DNA of 64,000 nt, taken from assembly GCF_001955655.1 (NCBI RefSeq), contig NZ_MSPW01000002.1, positions 372,001 through 436,000 on the forward strand, written 5' to 3'. Position numbers and translations under genes: made by a program. The notes beneath the pieces were generated by a model, which worked only from the letters and a program-made list of their open reading frames with translations, was not told the origin of the DNA and made no database searches. Positions 18,609 through 28,017 of this stretch are shown here, piece by piece (positions within the stretch are counted from its first letter, which is position 1; each line of letters starts with the position of its first letter). The stretch comes from Viridibacillus arenosi (lineage in GTDB: Bacteria > Bacillota > Bacilli > Bacillales_A > Planococcaceae).

Positions 18609-19370
18609 ATGTTAGTGCCTGAAAGACATAAAAAAATTGTTCAAATTATTAATGATAAGAAAAACGTAAGAGTAAATGAATTGAGTAAGCTATTTGCTGT
18701 AACAGAGGAAACAATTCGCCGAGATTTAGAGAAGCTTGAAGCAAAAAATAAACTTCAGCGGACTCATGGTGGTGCTGTAGCCATGGATGATTCAGATGAT
18801 GATGAAATTCCTTTTAATGATCGTCAAGTATTGAATAGAAATGAGAAAATGGATGTTGCCAAAGTAGCAGTGTCTCTTATTGATGAACAGGATATTATTT
18901 TTTTAGATGCAAGTACAACAGCTCTATATTTAGCGAAGCTACTTCCAAATATGGAACTTACGGTACTTACAAACTCATTATTAGTTGCAAGTGAATTGGC
19001 GAATAGATCCAAAATTCAAGTCATCATGACAGGTGGTACTTTATCGAAAACGTCCTTATCACTAGTAGGACCAACAGCTATCCGTTCAATTGAACATTTC
19101 TATGTAGATAAAGTGTTTTTCTCATGCAAAGGTTTCCATAAGGACTGGGGCATCAGTGATTCGAATGAGCAACAGGCTAACGTCAAACGAGAGATGATTA
19201 AAATGTCCGAGCAAGTCATTTTATTACTCGATTTTTCAAAGATTAATCAAAAATCATTTGCTTATATCGAAGATAAATCAGTGTTGGATTGCTTAATTGT
19301 AGATCAAAAAGCAAATGTAGACTATTTGCAATCGATTGTAGATGAACGTACTAGAGTAATAATTGGATAA
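18609..19370 (+). CDS. DeoR-family transcriptional regulator
   Basis: A 253-residue DeoR-type repressor that presumably controls this sugar cluster. The N-terminal winged helix is visible as VRVNELSKLFAVTEETIRRD followed by LEKLEAKNKLQRTHGGAV (about residues 20-58). The C-terminal DeoR sensor domain has DASTTALYLAKLL, LTNSLLVASEL and FFSCKGFHKDWGISD. The effector is probably a sugar phosphate, by analogy with GlpR and FucR. ATG 18609 is preferred over the nearby GTG at 18600, because GGATAGGAG sits 8 nt before it. It is co-directional with fucU 11 nt upstream. Confidence 0.93.
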   Translation: MLVPERHKKIVQIINDKKNVRVNELSKLFAVTEETIRRDLEKLEAKNKLQRTHGGAVAMDDSDDDEIPFNDRQVLNRNEKMDVAKVAVSLIDEQDIIFLDASTTALYLAKLLPNMELTVLTNSLLVASELANRSKIQVIMTGGTLSKTSLSLVGPTAIRSIEHFYVDKVFFSCKGFHKDWGISDSNEQQANVKREMIKMSEQVILLLDFSKINQKSFAYIEDKSVLDCLIVDQKANVDYLQSIVDERTRVIIG

Positions 19371-19392
19371 AATATTTTCTGAATATTCATTA

Positions 19393-19441
19393 TTTTTGTT
19401 GATTTCGAATAAAATGTCTCTTATAATCAACATAAACAAAG
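19393..19441 (+). promoter_or_regulatory. ABC transporter promoter with candidate DeoR-type operator
   Basis: TTGATT (19399-19404), a 17-bp spacer and a perfect TATAAT (19422-19427) make a strong sigma-A promoter. TTTTTGTTGA (19393-19402) and TCAACATAAACAAAG (19427-19441) form an imperfect inverted pair that overlaps the -35 and -10. The same words, including CATAAACAAAG, occur in the fucU leader. Confidence 0.6.
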
Positions 19442-19478
19442 AAAAACAAATACAAATACAAATAAAAGAGGTGAATGA

Positions 19479-20978
19479 ATGAGTAAGCTGTTGGAGATGC
19501 AGAATATTTCAAAGAGCTTTCCAGGAGTTAAAGCTCTTTCGAATGTATCACTTGATTTACATCATGGTGAAGTATTGGCTTTAGTCGGAGAAAATGGTGC
19601 TGGAAAGTCAACGCTGATGAAGATTCTAACGGGGATATATGAAAAAGATGATGGTGAAGTTTTTCTAGAAGGTCAGAAGATTAATGTTACATCTACTAAG
19701 CAAGCACAAGAATTAGGTATTTCGATCATTCATCAAGAACTAAATTTAATGAAAGATTTATCTATCGCTGAAAATATTTTTATCGGTAGAGAACCAAGAG
19801 GGTTGTTAAACTTCTTTATAAAGGATCATGAATTACATAATAAGACGAGGGAATTATTTAAACGACTCTCCATAGATTTAAATGGGAAAACAAAAGTAAA
19901 GGATTTAACAGTTGCAAAACAGCAAATGGTTGAAATTGCGAAAGCGCTATCATTCGATTCGAAAATTTTAATTATGGATGAGCCCACTACTGCATTAACA
20001 GATGCGGAAATAGATGTACTGTTTGAAATTATTGATAATTTAAAAGCCAGTGGTGTTGGAATTATTTATATATCCCATAGGATGGATGAGTTAAAACGAA
20101 TCTCAGATCGGATTACGATAATGCGAGATGGAGAGTATATCACAACGCTAAATACGAAGGAAACGGAAATGAGTAAAGTGATTCAATTGATGGTAGGAAG
20201 AGAGCTTTATATTGAATCAAAACCAACTATTTCAGATAGTAATAGAGATACTGTTCTAGAATTAAAGAATGTTAGTACCAATACAAATTTAAAGGATATT
20301 TCTTTTGAACTCAAAAAAGGAGAAATTCTTGGCTTTGCAGGTTTAATGGGTGCTGGTAGAACAGAAGTGGCAAATGCTATTTTCGGAGTTGATAAGATAA
20401 GGACTGGGGAGATTATTTTACATGGGAAAAAGGTGCAAATAACATCACCTAGTCGCGCTGTTAAACAAGGTATTGGCTATTTATCTGAAGATCGGAAACA
20501 TTTAGGTCTTGTTGTTGATATGGATGTAAAGACAAATATAGTCATGTCTTCGATAAATGATTATCAAACACTTGGGTTTGTTAATAATCAGAATATAGCA
20601 AAGGTATCAGAGGAGTATGTCGAGCGCTTAAAAGTGAAAACGCCTTCAATTAATCAACAGATAAAATTTTTATCTGGGGGGAATCAGCAAAAGGTTGTAA
20701 TTGCAAAATGGCTACTACGTGATTGTGATATTTTAATTTTTGATGAACCAACAAGAGGTATCGATGTTGGAGCCAAAGGTGAGATTTATAAATTACTAGA
20801 TGAGCTAGCGGAAAAAGGGAAGTCCATTATTATGATTTCATCTGAATTGCCAGAAGTATTAAGAATGAGTCATCGTATTGTCGTTATGTCAGAAGGCCGA
20901 GTTACGGGGATTTTAAATTCAGAGGAAGCGAACCAGGAGAAAATCATGGAGTTAGCTACAGCATACCGTGAAGGTTAG
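19479..20978 (+). CDS. Sugar ABC transporter, ATP-binding protein (RbsA type)
   Basis: A 499-residue protein with two fused ATPase domains, as in RbsA, XylG and MglA. The first has the P-loop LVGENGAGKSTLMK (near residue 34), a degenerate signature and ILIMDEPTTALTD. The second has GLMGAGRTEV in place of a canonical Walker A, then LSGGNQQKVVIAKWL and ILIFDEPTRGIDVGAKGE. It powers uptake of a monosaccharide with the permease and binding protein that follow. The gene starts 12 nt before the permease and forms an operon with it. The substrate, L-fucose or a related sugar, is inferred from the neighbours. Confidence 0.95.
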   Translation: MSKLLEMQNISKSFPGVKALSNVSLDLHHGEVLALVGENGAGKSTLMKILTGIYEKDDGEVFLEGQKINVTSTKQAQELGISIIHQELNLMKDLSIAENIFIGREPRGLLNFFIKDHELHNKTRELFKRLSIDLNGKTKVKDLTVAKQQMVEIAKALSFDSKILIMDEPTTALTDAEIDVLFEIIDNLKASGVGIIYISHRMDELKRISDRITIMRDGEYITTLNTKETEMSKVIQLMVGRELYIESKPTISDSNRDTVLELKNVSTNTNLKDISFELKKGEILGFAGLMGAGRTEVANAIFGVDKIRTGEIILHGKKVQITSPSRAVKQGIGYLSEDRKHLGLVVDMDVKTNIVMSSINDYQTLGFVNNQNIAKVSEEYVERLKVKTPSINQQIKFLSGGNQQKVVIAKWLLRDCDILIFDEPTRGIDVGAKGEIYKLLDELAEKGKSIIMISSELPEVLRMSHRIVVMSEGRVTGILNSEEANQEKIMELATAYREG

Positions 20979-20989
20979 GGAGGGATAAT

Positions 20990-21988
20990 ATGAAAGCGGA
21001 TACATTAGATCAAATAACAGTGACTAAGAAAAAGAATAAGGGAATTCCATCCAATACATTACAACAAGTTCTAGCTTTTAGTAGTTTAGTAGTATTGGTT
21101 ATTTTTTTCTCGTTTGCATCATCCAGTTTCATGCAATGGAGTAACATAGTGGGAATATTGTTATCTACGGCAGTTATAGGGATATTAGCACTAGGTGCAA
21201 CCTTTGTCATTATTACAGGAGGAATTGACTTATCTGTAGGAACTGTCATGACCTTGTCATCTGTGATTACGGGTATAATTGTCGTCAATTCAGATCTGCC
21301 AATTGTAATCGGTGTCATTGGTGGTATTTTAACAGGTGCACTTTGTGGTTTGCTGTGTGGTATTGCCATTACTAAATTAAAAATACCACCATTTGTTGCA
21401 ACATTGGCGATGATGATGATAGCGAAAGGATTAGCGTTAGTTATATCAAAGGCTGCGCCAATCTACTTTACAGATAAGCCTATGTTTACAAAAATTGCTT
21501 TAGGTTCAATTATTCCAGGCGTCAATATTCCAAATGCTGTATTAATATTCTTTGTCCTTGGCATTATAGCAGCAATTATCTTATCTAAAACTATATTGGG
21601 GCGTTTTAATTTAGCCATTGGTAGTAATGAGGATGCAACAAAGCTTTCTGGCGTGAATGTAGATTACTGGAAAATGACGATTTATACACTAGCGGGTGCT
21701 TTTACAGGTATCGCAGGCGTGTTAATGGCATCACGATTAAATTCTGCTCAACCTGCATTAGGTCAAGGGTATGAATTAGAAGCAATTGCTGCTGTTGTAA
21801 TTGGTGGTACTTCGCTTAGTGGAGGAAAAGGAACTATTATCGGAACTATTATCGGTGCATTAATTATGAGTGTCTTGACGAATGGATTACGAGTATTATC
21901 AATTCCACAAGAATGGCAAACAGTAGTGATTGGTTTTGTTATTATCTTAGCGGTATACATGGATATATTACGTAGGGGTAAAAGCTAA
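20990..21988 (+). CDS. Sugar ABC transporter, permease (RbsC type)
   Basis: A 332-residue membrane protein of the ribose/xylose/galactose permease family (BPD_transp_2), with about eight to ten helices. Family motifs include ITGGIDLSVGTVMTLSS near residue 76, and GGTSLSGGKGTIIGT and AVVIGG near the C-terminus. The first 30 residues are a charged cytoplasmic tail. It lies between the ATPase and the binding protein of the same importer. Confidence 0.95.
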   Translation: MKADTLDQITVTKKKNKGIPSNTLQQVLAFSSLVVLVIFFSFASSSFMQWSNIVGILLSTAVIGILALGATFVIITGGIDLSVGTVMTLSSVITGIIVVNSDLPIVIGVIGGILTGALCGLLCGIAITKLKIPPFVATLAMMMIAKGLALVISKAAPIYFTDKPMFTKIALGSIIPGVNIPNAVLIFFVLGIIAAIILSKTILGRFNLAIGSNEDATKLSGVNVDYWKMTIYTLAGAFTGIAGVLMASRLNSAQPALGQGYELEAIAAVVIGGTSLSGGKGTIIGTIIGALIMSVLTNGLRVLSIPQEWQTVVIGFVIILAVYMDILRRGKS

Positions 21989-22043
21989 GTGTGATATGAG
22001 GTCGTTCTAGACTTGATATAAATTAAACAAAGGGGGCAAAGAA

Positions 22044-23030
22044 ATGAAAAAGAAATCGATTTTTCTAGGTGGATTATTAGCAGTATCGATGTTACTTGGT
22101 GCATGTAATGATAAAGAGGGAGCGACAAGTGAAGGTGAAAAAGAACCAGTAAGCTCTGATAAACCTTATGTAGCGATTGTATCAAAAGGTTTCCAACATC
22201 AATTTTGGCAAGCTGTAAAACAGGGTGCTGAAAAGGCTGCTGATGAGTTTGATGTAAAAATTACATTTGAAGGTCCCGAAACTGAAGCGCAAGTTGATAA
22301 ACAAATTGAAATGTTACGTGCAGTTTTAGATAAAAAACCAGCTGCTATAGGCTTTGCGGCATTGGATTCTAAAGCATCAGTGCCGTTATTAGATGAAGCT
22401 AAGGAAAAAAATATTCCGATTGTTGCGTTTGACTCAGGTGTGGAAAGTGAAATCCCTGTTGCAACTGCATCTACGGACAATAAAGCAGCTGCAGCATTAG
22501 CAGCTGATAAGATGGCCGAGTTTATAGGTGGCAAAGGGAAAATTGCCCTAATCGTACAAGATCAAACTTCATTAACTGGTAAAGGTCGTAGAGATGGCTT
22601 TAAAGAGCAAATCGAAAGTAAATATCCAGATATTAAAATAGTTGATATTCAATATGGTGATGGTGATCATTTGAAATCAACTGACTTGGCAAAAGCTATT
22701 ATGCAAGCACATCCGGATTTAAAAGGCATTTTCGGCTCTAATGAAGGTTCTGCAATTGGAGTAGTAAACGCAGTACAAGAGATGAATAAAGTAGGCAAAA
22801 TTGTCGTTGTTGGTTTTGACTCAGGTAAACAGCAAATTGATGCGATTAAGAGTGGATTAATGGCAGGAGCTGTAACTCAAAATCCAGTTGGTATTGGTTA
22901 TGAAACTGTTAAAGCTGCAGTTGCTTCAATCAAAGGCGAGAGTGTTGAAAAATCAATCGATACTGGTTTCTATTGGTACGACAAAGACAATATTGACACG
23001 GATGAAATTAAAGCAGCGATTTACGAATAA
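22044..23030 (+). CDS. Sugar ABC transporter, substrate-binding lipoprotein (RbsB type)
   Basis: A 328-residue periplasmic-binding-protein type 1 lipoprotein. The signal peptide ends with the lipobox LLGAC (Cys about residue 21), followed by an acidic linker. The mature part begins KPYVAIVSKGFQHQFWQAV, as in RbsB-like proteins, with VAFDSGV, GFKEQIE and GVVNAVQEM later. It captures the sugar outside the membrane for the importer encoded just before it. A hairpin after the gene may lower expression of the catabolic genes relative to the importer. Confidence 0.94.
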   Translation: MKKKSIFLGGLLAVSMLLGACNDKEGATSEGEKEPVSSDKPYVAIVSKGFQHQFWQAVKQGAEKAADEFDVKITFEGPETEAQVDKQIEMLRAVLDKKPAAIGFAALDSKASVPLLDEAKEKNIPIVAFDSGVESEIPVATASTDNKAAAALAADKMAEFIGGKGKIALIVQDQTSLTGKGRRDGFKEQIESKYPDIKIVDIQYGDGDHLKSTDLAKAIMQAHPDLKGIFGSNEGSAIGVVNAVQEMNKVGKIVVVGFDSGKQQIDAIKSGLMAGAVTQNPVGIGYETVKAAVASIKGESVEKSIDTGFYWYDKDNIDTDEIKAAIYE

Positions 23031-23103
23031 TTATTGGTGTTTCTAAATAAATCTACTTTTCTTATAAATTAGTTGAAGAAAAATCTATTTATTAAAGGTT
23101 AAT

Positions 23104-23130
23104 AAGGGCTGTAAAAACAGCCCTTTTCTA
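23104..23130 (+). terminator. Terminator-like hairpin inside the sugar operon
   Basis: AAGGGCTGT (23104-23112) pairs perfectly with ACAGCCCTT (23117-23125) around AAAA, followed by TTCT. It separates the importer genes from the enzymes, and no clear new promoter follows, so it is probably a partial terminator or an mRNA-processing stabiliser. Confidence 0.6.
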
Positions 23131-23144
23131 AAGGGGGCATACAA

Positions 23145-24119
23145 TTGACGATTAAATGGGGCATTTTAAGTGCAGCGACTATTGCTAAAAACTATGTTAT
23201 GCCAGCAATCCAAGAAGCAGGGGGAAATATTCTTGCAATCGCAAGCCGTAGCCAAGATTTAACTGAAATCCAACAAGCATTTCAGATACCCTATACACTG
23301 AATGATTACAATCAGCTCCTTGATATGGACGAAATTGATGCAGTTTATATTGCGTTACCTAATAGTTTTCATTTCGAATGGATTATGAAAGCAATTGAGC
23401 ATGGCAAGCATGTATTATGCGAAAAGCCAATAGTCTTGTCGCTAGAAGAACTTCAAATAATTCAACAAAAAAGTATCGAGAAAAAAGTAAAAGTGATGGA
23501 AGCTTTTATGTATCGTTTTCATCCACAAATTATAGAGACTAAAAAGCTATTAGAAGAAGGCGCAATAGGCGAAGTATTAACTATTAGAAGTCAATTTCAT
23601 TTTACATTAGAAAATTGGACAGATGATATACGTGTAAATCCCAATCTTGGTGGTGGTACTTTGTATGATATCGGCTGTTATTGTATAAATGTCCAACAAT
23701 TTTTACTTGATAAAAAGGTAGTTACATACCATGTACTGCAAGGGCGTAAAAGTAATGTGGATGTCCATTTAACAATTCAAGTGCAATATGAAGATGGCAT
23801 TCTTGGACTAATCGACTGCAGTTTTTTAGGTGAGTTTTCACAATCAGTCGATCTAATTGGAACAGAAGGTAGTCTCAGATTACCCTTTGCCTTTCGTACA
23901 GATTTAAATCAGGATTTTGGAGTTATTCAATTGATTCAAAATGGGCAACTAAGCTCGCAACATATTGAGGGGAATGCCTATAAAAATCAAATTGAACATT
24001 TCCAAAAAAGCATTGAGCAAAGGGAGTTTCAGCCCTATTCTTTCGATTCCATGCTAGAACAAGTAGCGATTCTAGAAGAATTCCAAACAACATTAAAAAG
24101 GGAGGGCGTGATTGGATGA
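23145..24119 (+). CDS. Gfo/Idh/MocA family oxidoreductase
   Basis: A 324-residue NAD(P)-dependent sugar dehydrogenase-like protein. The N-terminal Rossmann fold reads IKWGILSAATIAKNYVMPAI. The family's catalytic lysine motif is CEKPIVLS near residue 93. MEAFMYRFHPQ and GGGTLYDIGCYCIN follow in the C-terminal domain, the pattern of the dihydrodiol/xylose dehydrogenase subgroup. Its substrate is unknown. In this cluster it may oxidise the imported sugar or process a related one. It starts at TTG 23145 behind AAAGGGGG and overlaps the aldolase gene by 4 nt (ATGA), so the two are translationally coupled. Confidence 0.88.
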   Translation: MTIKWGILSAATIAKNYVMPAIQEAGGNILAIASRSQDLTEIQQAFQIPYTLNDYNQLLDMDEIDAVYIALPNSFHFEWIMKAIEHGKHVLCEKPIVLSLEELQIIQQKSIEKKVKVMEAFMYRFHPQIIETKKLLEEGAIGEVLTIRSQFHFTLENWTDDIRVNPNLGGGTLYDIGCYCINVQQFLLDKKVVTYHVLQGRKSNVDVHLTIQVQYEDGILGLIDCSFLGEFSQSVDLIGTEGSLRLPFAFRTDLNQDFGVIQLIQNGQLSSQHIEGNAYKNQIEHFQKSIEQREFQPYSFDSMLEQVAILEEFQTTLKREGVIG

Positions 24120-24760
24120 CTAGTGTAATTCAAGATCTACAAAAGTACGCAATAGAATTAGTGCAAAGTGGTTTAGTGGTTGGTGCGGGTGGCAATTTAA
24201 GTATGAGAGATGGGGAGTATATGTATATTTCTCCAAGTGGTTATGACTTAAAAGAAATAGCAGATGAAGAATGGGTTAAGGTTCATATTGAGTCCGGTGA
24301 AATCGAGGGAGATTTGCGCCCTTCATCAGAAGTTTTAATGCATTTAACATGCTTTAGAGATAATCATGAGATTCAAGCTGTTCTACATGCACATCCAACT
24401 TACTCGGTAGGCGTATCCTCAGCAGGACAAAACATTCCACCACTCTTTCCGGATTTCCCTGCTATGGTGAAAAAGGTTGGTTATATCGATTACGTCATTC
24501 CAACTACTCATGAATTGGCTGAGAAAGTATCTGAACTTGTTTTGGATCATGATGTGATGATTATGAGGAATCATGGTGTACTAACTGTCGGGAAAACAAT
24601 GAAGGAAGCGTATTTTTTCATGCAACTAACAGAGGAATCGGCCAAAGTATTTACCATTAGTACAATTTTTGGTGGCCCTAGAATTTTAACGGACGAAGAA
24701 TGCTTGGCGTTAAGAAATCTATCTTCAGAGAAATATCGCTCGAAATTACTTCGAGAATAG
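24116..24760 (+). CDS. fucA: L-fuculose-phosphate aldolase (class II aldolase)
   Basis: A 214-residue class II aldolase/adducin-family protein. FucA cleaves L-fuculose 1-phosphate to dihydroxyacetone phosphate and L-lactaldehyde. The zinc-binding histidines are visible in LHAHPTYSVG (near residue 92) and MRNHGVLTVG (near 155). The catalytic Glu is in the PSSEVLMH region or nearby. GAGGNLSMRDGEYMYISPSG is the N-terminal phosphate-binding part. L-ribulose-5-phosphate 4-epimerase is a relative, but the neighbours favour aldolase. It is coupled by a 4-nt overlap to the gene before it. Confidence 0.85.
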   Translation: MTSVIQDLQKYAIELVQSGLVVGAGGNLSMRDGEYMYISPSGYDLKEIADEEWVKVHIESGEIEGDLRPSSEVLMHLTCFRDNHEIQAVLHAHPTYSVGVSSAGQNIPPLFPDFPAMVKKVGYIDYVIPTTHELAEKVSELVLDHDVMIMRNHGVLTVGKTMKEAYFFMQLTEESAKVFTISTIFGGPRILTDEECLALRNLSSEKYRSKLLRE

Positions 24761-24772
24761 AGGTGATTGTTT

Positions 24773-26206
24773 ATGACTACAGTTCTTGCATATGACTTAG
24801 GCTCTTCAAGTGGAAGATTAATAGCTGGAAAATTTGATGGTAATACGATTTCTATTAAGGAGATTCACAGATTTAACAATAAGCCACAAATAGTTCAAGG
24901 CCATTATTATTGGGATTACCCTGCACTTATAAAGGAATTAAAAACGGGTTTGCAAAAGGTTGATTTTCCAGCTGCTTCAGTTGGTATCGATACATGGGGT
25001 GTCGATATAGGCTTACTAAATAACGAGTATGCACTGTTATCATTGCCCTTTTCATATAGAGATACACATTCTGAGCCACAGCTTCAGAAGTTGAAACAAC
25101 TAATAGATCCTTTTGAGTTATTTAAAAAAACAGGAAATGAAATCTCCACTATTAATACCCTATTTCAACTTATGGCTATTTACGAAAAATCCCCTAACTA
25201 TAGAGAGCATTGTAAGTCTATCTTGATGATGCCTAATTTATTGTTGTACGGATTATCGAATGTAGCGTTAAACGAGTATTCTATATCTTCTACGTCACAG
25301 TTAGTGAATCATGAGAGCAAGCAATGGGATGAAGGACTTATGCAACTTGTTTTTCAACAACAACTACCTTTAGCATCCATTGAAATGCCACATCAAATGA
25401 TAGGAAATGTACTAGATTTTCCGTCAATAAAAATGGCTTTAGTACCAGGTCATGATACAGCTTGTGCATTATCAGCATTGCCAATAAATCGTAGAAATGC
25501 TGTTTTCATGAGTATTGGTACTTGGTGCTTAGTTGGCAAAGAAGTCGACAAACCGATAGTTAGTTTAGCTGCATTTGAAGCAGGCTTTACTAATGAGGGT
25601 ACGAGTGAAGGAGCAATTCGTTTTCAAAAGAATGGAATGGGTTTTTGGATTTTACAAAAGTTGCGTGAGGAATGGAATGCATCAGGAATGAAAGTATCAT
25701 ATGACATTGAGCGTCAAGGATTTTTGGAAGCAGCAGCTTTTAAAACAATTATCGATCCAGAAGATCCTCTATTCTTTAATCCTAAATCGATGACCTTAGC
25801 AATCGAAACGTATTGTGCGAAAACGGCCCAAGAGACACCTAGTACAATTGGAGAATATGTACGTTGCTTTACTGAAAGTGTAGCTATTAGTTATGCGAAA
25901 GTGATTAAAAACATAGAGCAATTATCATCTCAACCTACATCGGAAATTTATATTGGCGGAGGTGGAGCTCAAAACGAAACACTATGTCAATTGATTGCCA
26001 ATGCAACAGGGAAGGTTGTATTGGCAGGGCCCATTGAAGCGAGTTCAATTGGTAATGGTCTATCACAGTTAAGAGCTTTAGGAGAATTAAATTCGATAGA
26101 AGAAGGAAGAAATCTTGTCTCACGCTCATTTCATCCGGATGAATTTATACCACAGGATCAAGCACGCTGGCAGGAGATACTAGAACAATATAAAACTTTC
26201 ATTTAG
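24773..26206 (+). CDS. FGGY-family kinase, rhamnulokinase-like
   Basis: A 477-residue sugar kinase. The start MTTVLAYDLGSSSGRLIAGKF and the VGIDTWGVDIGLL segment near residue 65 are typical of RhaB (L-rhamnulokinase). The second ATP-binding half has MSIGTWCLVG and the adenosine motif IYIGGGGAQNE. It would phosphorylate L-rhamnulose or L-fuculose at position 1. L-fuculokinase activity is inferred from the adjacent fucA and fucI. I place the start at ATG 24773 behind GAGGTGATTG rather than at an upstream in-frame TTG at 24767. A second FGGY kinase of a different subfamily lies at 28018. Confidence 0.88.
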   Translation: MTTVLAYDLGSSSGRLIAGKFDGNTISIKEIHRFNNKPQIVQGHYYWDYPALIKELKTGLQKVDFPAASVGIDTWGVDIGLLNNEYALLSLPFSYRDTHSEPQLQKLKQLIDPFELFKKTGNEISTINTLFQLMAIYEKSPNYREHCKSILMMPNLLLYGLSNVALNEYSISSTSQLVNHESKQWDEGLMQLVFQQQLPLASIEMPHQMIGNVLDFPSIKMALVPGHDTACALSALPINRRNAVFMSIGTWCLVGKEVDKPIVSLAAFEAGFTNEGTSEGAIRFQKNGMGFWILQKLREEWNASGMKVSYDIERQGFLEAAAFKTIIDPEDPLFFNPKSMTLAIETYCAKTAQETPSTIGEYVRCFTESVAISYAKVIKNIEQLSSQPTSEIYIGGGGAQNETLCQLIANATGKVVLAGPIEASSIGNGLSQLRALGELNSIEEGRNLVSRSFHPDEFIPQDQARWQEILEQYKTFI

Positions 26207-26218
26207 GAGGTAATAGAA

Positions 26219-28003
26219 ATGATGAGTAACAGATATATTGGAGATTTACCTAAGATTGGCATTCGGCCAGCAATTGATGGGCGAAGAAGAGGGGTAAGGG
26301 AATCACTTGAGGAAACAACAATGGGTATGGCTAAAGCTGTAGCAAAGTTGCTAAGTGAAAATTTATCTTACTATAATGGGCAACCAGTAGAATGCGTCAT
26401 CGCAGATAGTTGTATAGGAGGCGTAGCAGAGGCAGCGAGAGCAGCAGAAAAGTTTAAAAAAGAAGGTGTCGGTATATCGATTACTGTCACGCCATGTTGG
26501 TGTTATGGTAGTGAAACAATGGACATGGATCCACATCTCCCAAAAGCTGTTTGGGGTTTTAATGGAACTGAAAGACCCGGAGCAGTGTATCTAGCTGCAG
26601 TCTTAGCTGCATACAATCAAAAAGGGCTACCGGCTTATGGCATATATGGTGAAGACGTGCAAGATGCAGGAGATTCAGAGATTCCTAAAGATGTACAACA
26701 AAAATTATTGAAATTTACAAAGGCTGCAATAGTAGTTGCAACCTTAAAAGGAAAATCGTATTTAGCAATGGGTTCTGTGTCTATGGGGATTGCAGGAAGT
26801 ATTGTAAAGGATGATTTCTTCCAAGAGTATTTAGGTATGCGCAACGAATACATTGATATGAGTGAGTTTGTTAGAAGATTGGATTTAAATATTTTTGACG
26901 AAGAAGAATACGATAGAGCTTTTAAATGGGTTAAGGAAAAATTCATTTTCGGTCAAGATAATAATAAAGAAGAGTTTAAGCGTACAGATGAACAGTTAGC
27001 AAAGGATTTAGAAACGTCGATAAAAATGACATTAATCACGAAAGATTTAATGGTTGGTAATGACAAAATTGCTGCAAAAGGTTGGGAAGAAGAAGCTTTA
27101 GGTAGAAATGCATTAATAGCAGGTTTCCAAGGGCAACGTCAATGGACAGATCATTTCCCTAACGGTGATTTTATGGAAACGATTTTAAATTCGTCATTTG
27201 ATTGGAATGGTAAGCGGGCACCCTATCTACTTGCAACTGAAAATGATAGTTTGAATGGGGTAACGATGGCTTTGGGGCATTTATTGACGAATACGGCACA
27301 AGTATTTGCAGATGTCCGGACGTATTGGAGTCCTTCAGCAGTTAAACGTGTGACAGGTAAAGAGCCGGTTGGAAAAGCGGCAAATGGTTTTATTCATCTG
27401 ATTAACTCAGGTTCAGCAGCACTCGATGGAACTGGCCATCAACAAATAGATGGTAAGCCTGCGATTAAACCATTCTGGGAAGTAACGGATGAAGAAATCG
27501 AACAATGTATAAAAAATACAAAGTGGAGACCAGCTTCAACAGAATATTTCCGTGGCGGTGGTTACTCGACCGATTTTACAACAAAGGGTGAAATGCCTGT
27601 AACGATTGCACGATTAAATTATGTCAAAGGGCTTGGTCCAGTGTTGCAACTAGCGGAAGGTCATACTGTCGAGCTTGAAGAAGATATGCACGATACATTG
27701 GATCTTCGTACAGATCCAACTTGGCCAACGACATGGTTTGTACCAAATATTACGGGTGAAGGTGCGTTCACAGATGTGTATTCAGTGATGAATAATTGGG
27801 GAGCAAACCATTGTGTTTTAACATACGGCCATGTAGGTGCCGAATTTATCACATTAGCATCGATGCTTCGTATTCCAGTCAACATGCACAATGTAGCTAA
27901 TGATAAATTGTTTAGACCGAGTGCTTGGAATATGTTTGGTACACAGGAAAGCGAACAAGCAGATTTTAGAGCATGTCAAAATTTTGGACCTCTTTATAAA
28001 TAA
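26219..28003 (+). CDS. fucI: L-fucose isomerase
   Basis: FucI converts L-fucose to L-fuculose and, in other bacteria, D-arabinose to D-ribulose. It is a manganese-dependent enzyme. The 594-residue length matches the family. The N-terminus reads [20 protein letters not shown], and [44 protein letters not shown] and [11 protein letters not shown] follow. The E of TENDSLNG, the D of FADVRTYW and the H of LTYGHVG are likely metal ligands by family comparison from memory. AGGAGG lies 8 nt before ATG 26219. This gene is the firmest evidence that the island handles fucose or D-arabinose. Confidence 0.95.
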   Translation: MMSNRYIGDLPKIGIRPAIDGRRRGVRESLEETTMGMAKAVAKLLSENLSYYNGQPVECVIADSCIGGVAEAARAAEKFKKEGVGISITVTPCWCYGSETMDMDPHLPKAVWGFNGTERPGAVYLAAVLAAYNQKGLPAYGIYGEDVQDAGDSEIPKDVQQKLLKFTKAAIVVATLKGKSYLAMGSVSMGIAGSIVKDDFFQEYLGMRNEYIDMSEFVRRLDLNIFDEEEYDRAFKWVKEKFIFGQDNNKEEFKRTDEQLAKDLETSIKMTLITKDLMVGNDKIAAKGWEEEALGRNALIAGFQGQRQWTDHFPNGDFMETILNSSFDWNGKRAPYLLATENDSLNGVTMALGHLLTNTAQVFADVRTYWSPSAVKRVTGKEPVGKAANGFIHLINSGSAALDGTGHQQIDGKPAIKPFWEVTDEEIEQCIKNTKWRPASTEYFRGGGYSTDFTTKGEMPVTIARLNYVKGLGPVLQLAEGHTVELEEDMHDTLDLRTDPTWPTTWFVPNITGEGAFTDVYSVMNNWGANHCVLTYGHVGAEFITLASMLRIPVNMHNVANDKLFRPSAWNMFGTQESEQADFRACQNFGPLYK

Positions 28004-28017
28004 AGGAGGAGCTGAAG

